Assembly (NCBI GenBank): GCA_043228905.1 | Contig: JBHGNT010000009.1 | Location: 18,972,001 to 19,036,000 of the forward strand | DNA from: Azolla caroliniana | Taxonomy: Eukaryota; Polypodiophyta | DNA: 64,000 bases | Direction of reading: 5' to 3' | Shown: positions 63,435-64,000 of the stretch, in pieces | Numbering within the stretch: position 1 is the first letter of the stretch | How the letters are laid out: each line of letters starts with the position of its first letter | Translations under genes and position numbers: made by a program | The notes under the pieces: generated by a model | What the model was told of the DNA's origin: nothing | The model's database searches: none | The model's input: only the letters and a program-made list of their open reading frames with translations

Positions 63435-64000
63435 ATGATAGTCGGCATCGTTGGCCGAGAAAGGTCAAGGGCGGAGGAGCGACTTCGAGCGTGCGGAGTT
63501 CTCGGCCCGGACGAGGAAATCAGCGGAGCCGTGGAGGCGGTCTCCTTCGACGACACCTTGGGGATGCTGAGGAAGGTAGCCGGAGAAGACCTTAACGAAG
63601 ACCGGACGATACCGGTATGTTCCGAAGAGATGTACGAAGTCATCGCGAACTTCAGCCAGGGGCTTGGGTCGGATCGGGCGGCGTACGTGACGACCGATGG
63701 GGCGAGCACTCCGGCACTCAACGGCTTCGACGAGAGCAAGTACGACGGCGAGTGGCTACAGATCGGTGGGTTTTTGAGGACAATGACGCCGGATGCGTCA
63801 TGGACGAGGGACGAGGCCAACCGGATCCGGAAGAAAGCATACCGATTCTTTCTCCGAGACGGATACTTATGGAAGCACCCAAAGAAGAGGAACGGCGTCC
63901 CGCTCCGGGTGGTGGCGATGAGGGAAGAACAGGAGGAGCTGCTGACGGCCTACCACGACAGCCCTTGGACTGGACACCGTGGAACGTGGGCCACATTCGA
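63435..64000 (+). CDS. Gypsy-I pol frame with RT-RNase H deleted (partial)
   Basis: The first half (EERLRACGVLGPDEEISGAV, to about 63690) matches the Gypsy-G protease-RT linker. At YVTTDGASTPALNGF it jumps to the post-RNase H linker (DESKYDGEWLQIGG), then KKAYRFFLRDGYLWKHP and the start of H2C2 (YHDSPWTGHRGTW). About 1.9 kb coding for RT and RNase H is missing, yet the frame stays open through the junction. It continues beyond the window. Confidence 0.8.
   Translation, partial: MIVGIVGRERSRAEERLRACGVLGPDEEISGAVEAVSFDDTLGMLRKVAGEDLNEDRTIPVCSEEMYEVIANFSQGLGSDRAAYVTTDGASTPALNGFDESKYDGEWLQIGGFLRTMTPDASWTRDEANRIRKKAYRFFLRDGYLWKHPKKRNGVPLRVVAMREEQEELLTAYHDSPWTGHRGTWATF

Larger units (their letters stand above)
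60490..64000 (+). mobile_element. Gypsy-I: gypsy element lacking RT and RNase H, 5' part
   Basis: Plus-strand element starting with a 645-bp LTR inserted in the Gypsy-G gag, then PBS, gag, protease, and a pol frame that passes from the protease-RT linker straight into the integrase H2C2 region. It runs off the window. Its sequence is GC-rich and little decayed compared with its surroundings. Confidence 0.85.

Noticed and set aside
1-64000. Host protein-coding gene
   Set aside because: Every long ORF with a recognisable domain is Gag or Pol. The only non-retroelement candidate is the unidentified segment at 22649-23339 and 40170-40856, which has no clear ORF.

Overview
The window looks like gene-poor, repeat-packed nuclear DNA of a land plant. 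Essentially all of it is LTR retrotransposons (Ty1/copia and Ty3/gypsy) nested inside one another, and I found no convincing host gene, rRNA, functional tRNA or CRISPR array. Plant-type Copia polyproteins, initiator-Met primer sites and frequent GA/CT tracts point to a plant. A Tf1/sushi-type chromovirus with a PEG10-like Gag, and several Gypsy families whose Pol resembles fungal elements, lean towards a non-seed plant (lycophyte, fern or moss), but this does not settle the species. Element names (Copia-A to E, Gypsy-A to I) are local labels.

Layout. 1-5281: Copia-A (minus), intact and young. 5282-20039: Gypsy-A (plus), into which a solo LTR (7254-7957) and Gypsy-B (8138-18064, minus) have inserted; Gypsy-B itself holds a solo LTR (9753-10190). 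Gypsy-A ends in a 1.8 kb LTR with a 105-bp minisatellite and itself sits in Copia-B (20040-22199, minus). 22201-41313: a solo LTR of Copia-C, an unidentified 0.7 kb segment, then Copia-C (minus) carrying Gypsy-C (26235-38923, plus), which carries Gypsy-D (29803-36828, plus); the unidentified segment then recurs. 40857-46055: Copia-D (minus) with Gypsy-E (41855-45776, minus) inside. 46439-60489: the 3' end of Gypsy-F (minus), then Gypsy-G (minus), split by the composite Gypsy-H insertion (52380-59003), which contains a solo LTR and the truncated Copia-E. 60490-64000: the 5' part of Gypsy-I (plus), inserted in the Gypsy-G gag and running off the window.

Many insertions can be proved by target-site duplications (TSDs): ctacg for the solo LTR at 7254, tcggc for Gypsy-C, ggtgg for Gypsy-D, tcaag for Gypsy-E, aggac for Copia-C.

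The most notable content is Gypsy-C. Its LTR has a dense heat-shock-element array immediately upstream of a TATA box, a predicted transcript 5' end that is perfectly complementary over 12 nt to the sequence just inside the LTR (a Tf1-like self-priming arrangement), and an antisense tRNA-like module. Other themes are repeated loss of the reverse transcriptase segment in otherwise structured elements (Gypsy-E, Gypsy-I, Copia-C, part of Gypsy-B), a large accessory coiled-coil/proline-rich ORF downstream of integrase in Gypsy-B, Gag proteins with three zinc knuckles, and in-frame stops that are mostly TAG. All alignments were made by eye.
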